In this document: one piece after another, positions 5,366 through 5,394 of the stretch | Position numbering within the stretch: position 1 is the stretch's first letter | Layout: each line of letters opens with the position of its first letter | Assembly: GCA_023248615.1 (NCBI GenBank) | Contig: JAHFEI010000159.1 | Span: 1-5,394, forward strand | DNA from: Nitrospinales bacterium | Lineage (GTDB): Bacteria > Nitrospinota_A > UBA7883 > JACRGQ01 | Reading direction: 5' to 3' | DNA length: 5,394 bases | Notes under the pieces: model-generated | The model's database searches: none | What the model was told of the DNA's origin: nothing | What the model saw: the letters and a program-made list of their open reading frames with translations, nothing else | Made by a program: the position numbers and the translations under genes

Positions 5366-5374
5366 GCGTGGAAA

Positions 5375-5394
5375 ATGGGACATGTATCGAGAAA
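5375..5394 (+). CDS. Start of a divergent gene, cut by the window edge
   Basis: ATG at 5375 follows AAGGAG (5361-5366) with 8 nt spacing, a strong ribosome site. Only MGHVSR and part of a seventh codon are visible, too little to identify the product. It would be divergent from the FHA gene. A second plus-strand ATG at 5329 is open to the edge in another frame (MLRCLIFHVTERSVENG...), but it runs through repeat copy 2 and has a poorer ribosome site, so 5375 is preferred. Confidence 0.45.

Overview
The window holds four readable genes, all on the minus strand (transcribed right to left), plus the first few codons of a probable divergent gene at the right edge. No tRNA, rRNA, CRISPR array or insertion sequence is visible. 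Base composition is mixed, roughly half G+C by eye. The gene set suggests a free-living, Gram-negative-type, probably motile or chemosensory bacterium that makes NAD from aspartate. A deltaproteobacterial or Nitrospinota/Nitrospirota-like lineage is a guess from the look of the proteins. The sequence alone does not settle it.

Layout in transcription order, right to left. At 5375 a plus-strand start with a good Shine-Dalgarno sequence begins a gene that leaves the window. Its leader carries one copy of a 28-29 bp sequence that is repeated 56 bp upstream. Between this repeat pair and the next gene lies a hairpin plus T-tract that reads as a minus-strand terminator. Then come a 240-residue FHA-domain protein (5210-4488), L-aspartate oxidase NadB (4388-2769, GTG start), a 298 bp gap with repeat-like and hairpin sequence, and a 60-residue uncharacterised protein (2470-2288). 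That small gene has its own promoter, a palindrome over its -35 box, and a terminator-like hairpin. A roughly 320 bp gap with nested inverted repeats follows. Last is a CheA-type sensor histidine kinase (1966 to beyond 1), cut by the left edge inside its CheW-like domain.

FHA and nadB are 99 bp apart with no obvious terminator, so they may be cotranscribed, although no functional link between them is evident. The 60-residue gene looks like an independent unit. cheA has no Shine-Dalgarno of its own. Its ATG overlaps the stop of a short upstream reading frame that does have one, which suggests translational coupling. I do not see a clearly new multi-gene system. The most useful leads are the cheA leader, the stand-alone 60-residue gene with its control elements, the structured gap upstream of cheA, and the degenerate second FHA-like half of the FHA protein.
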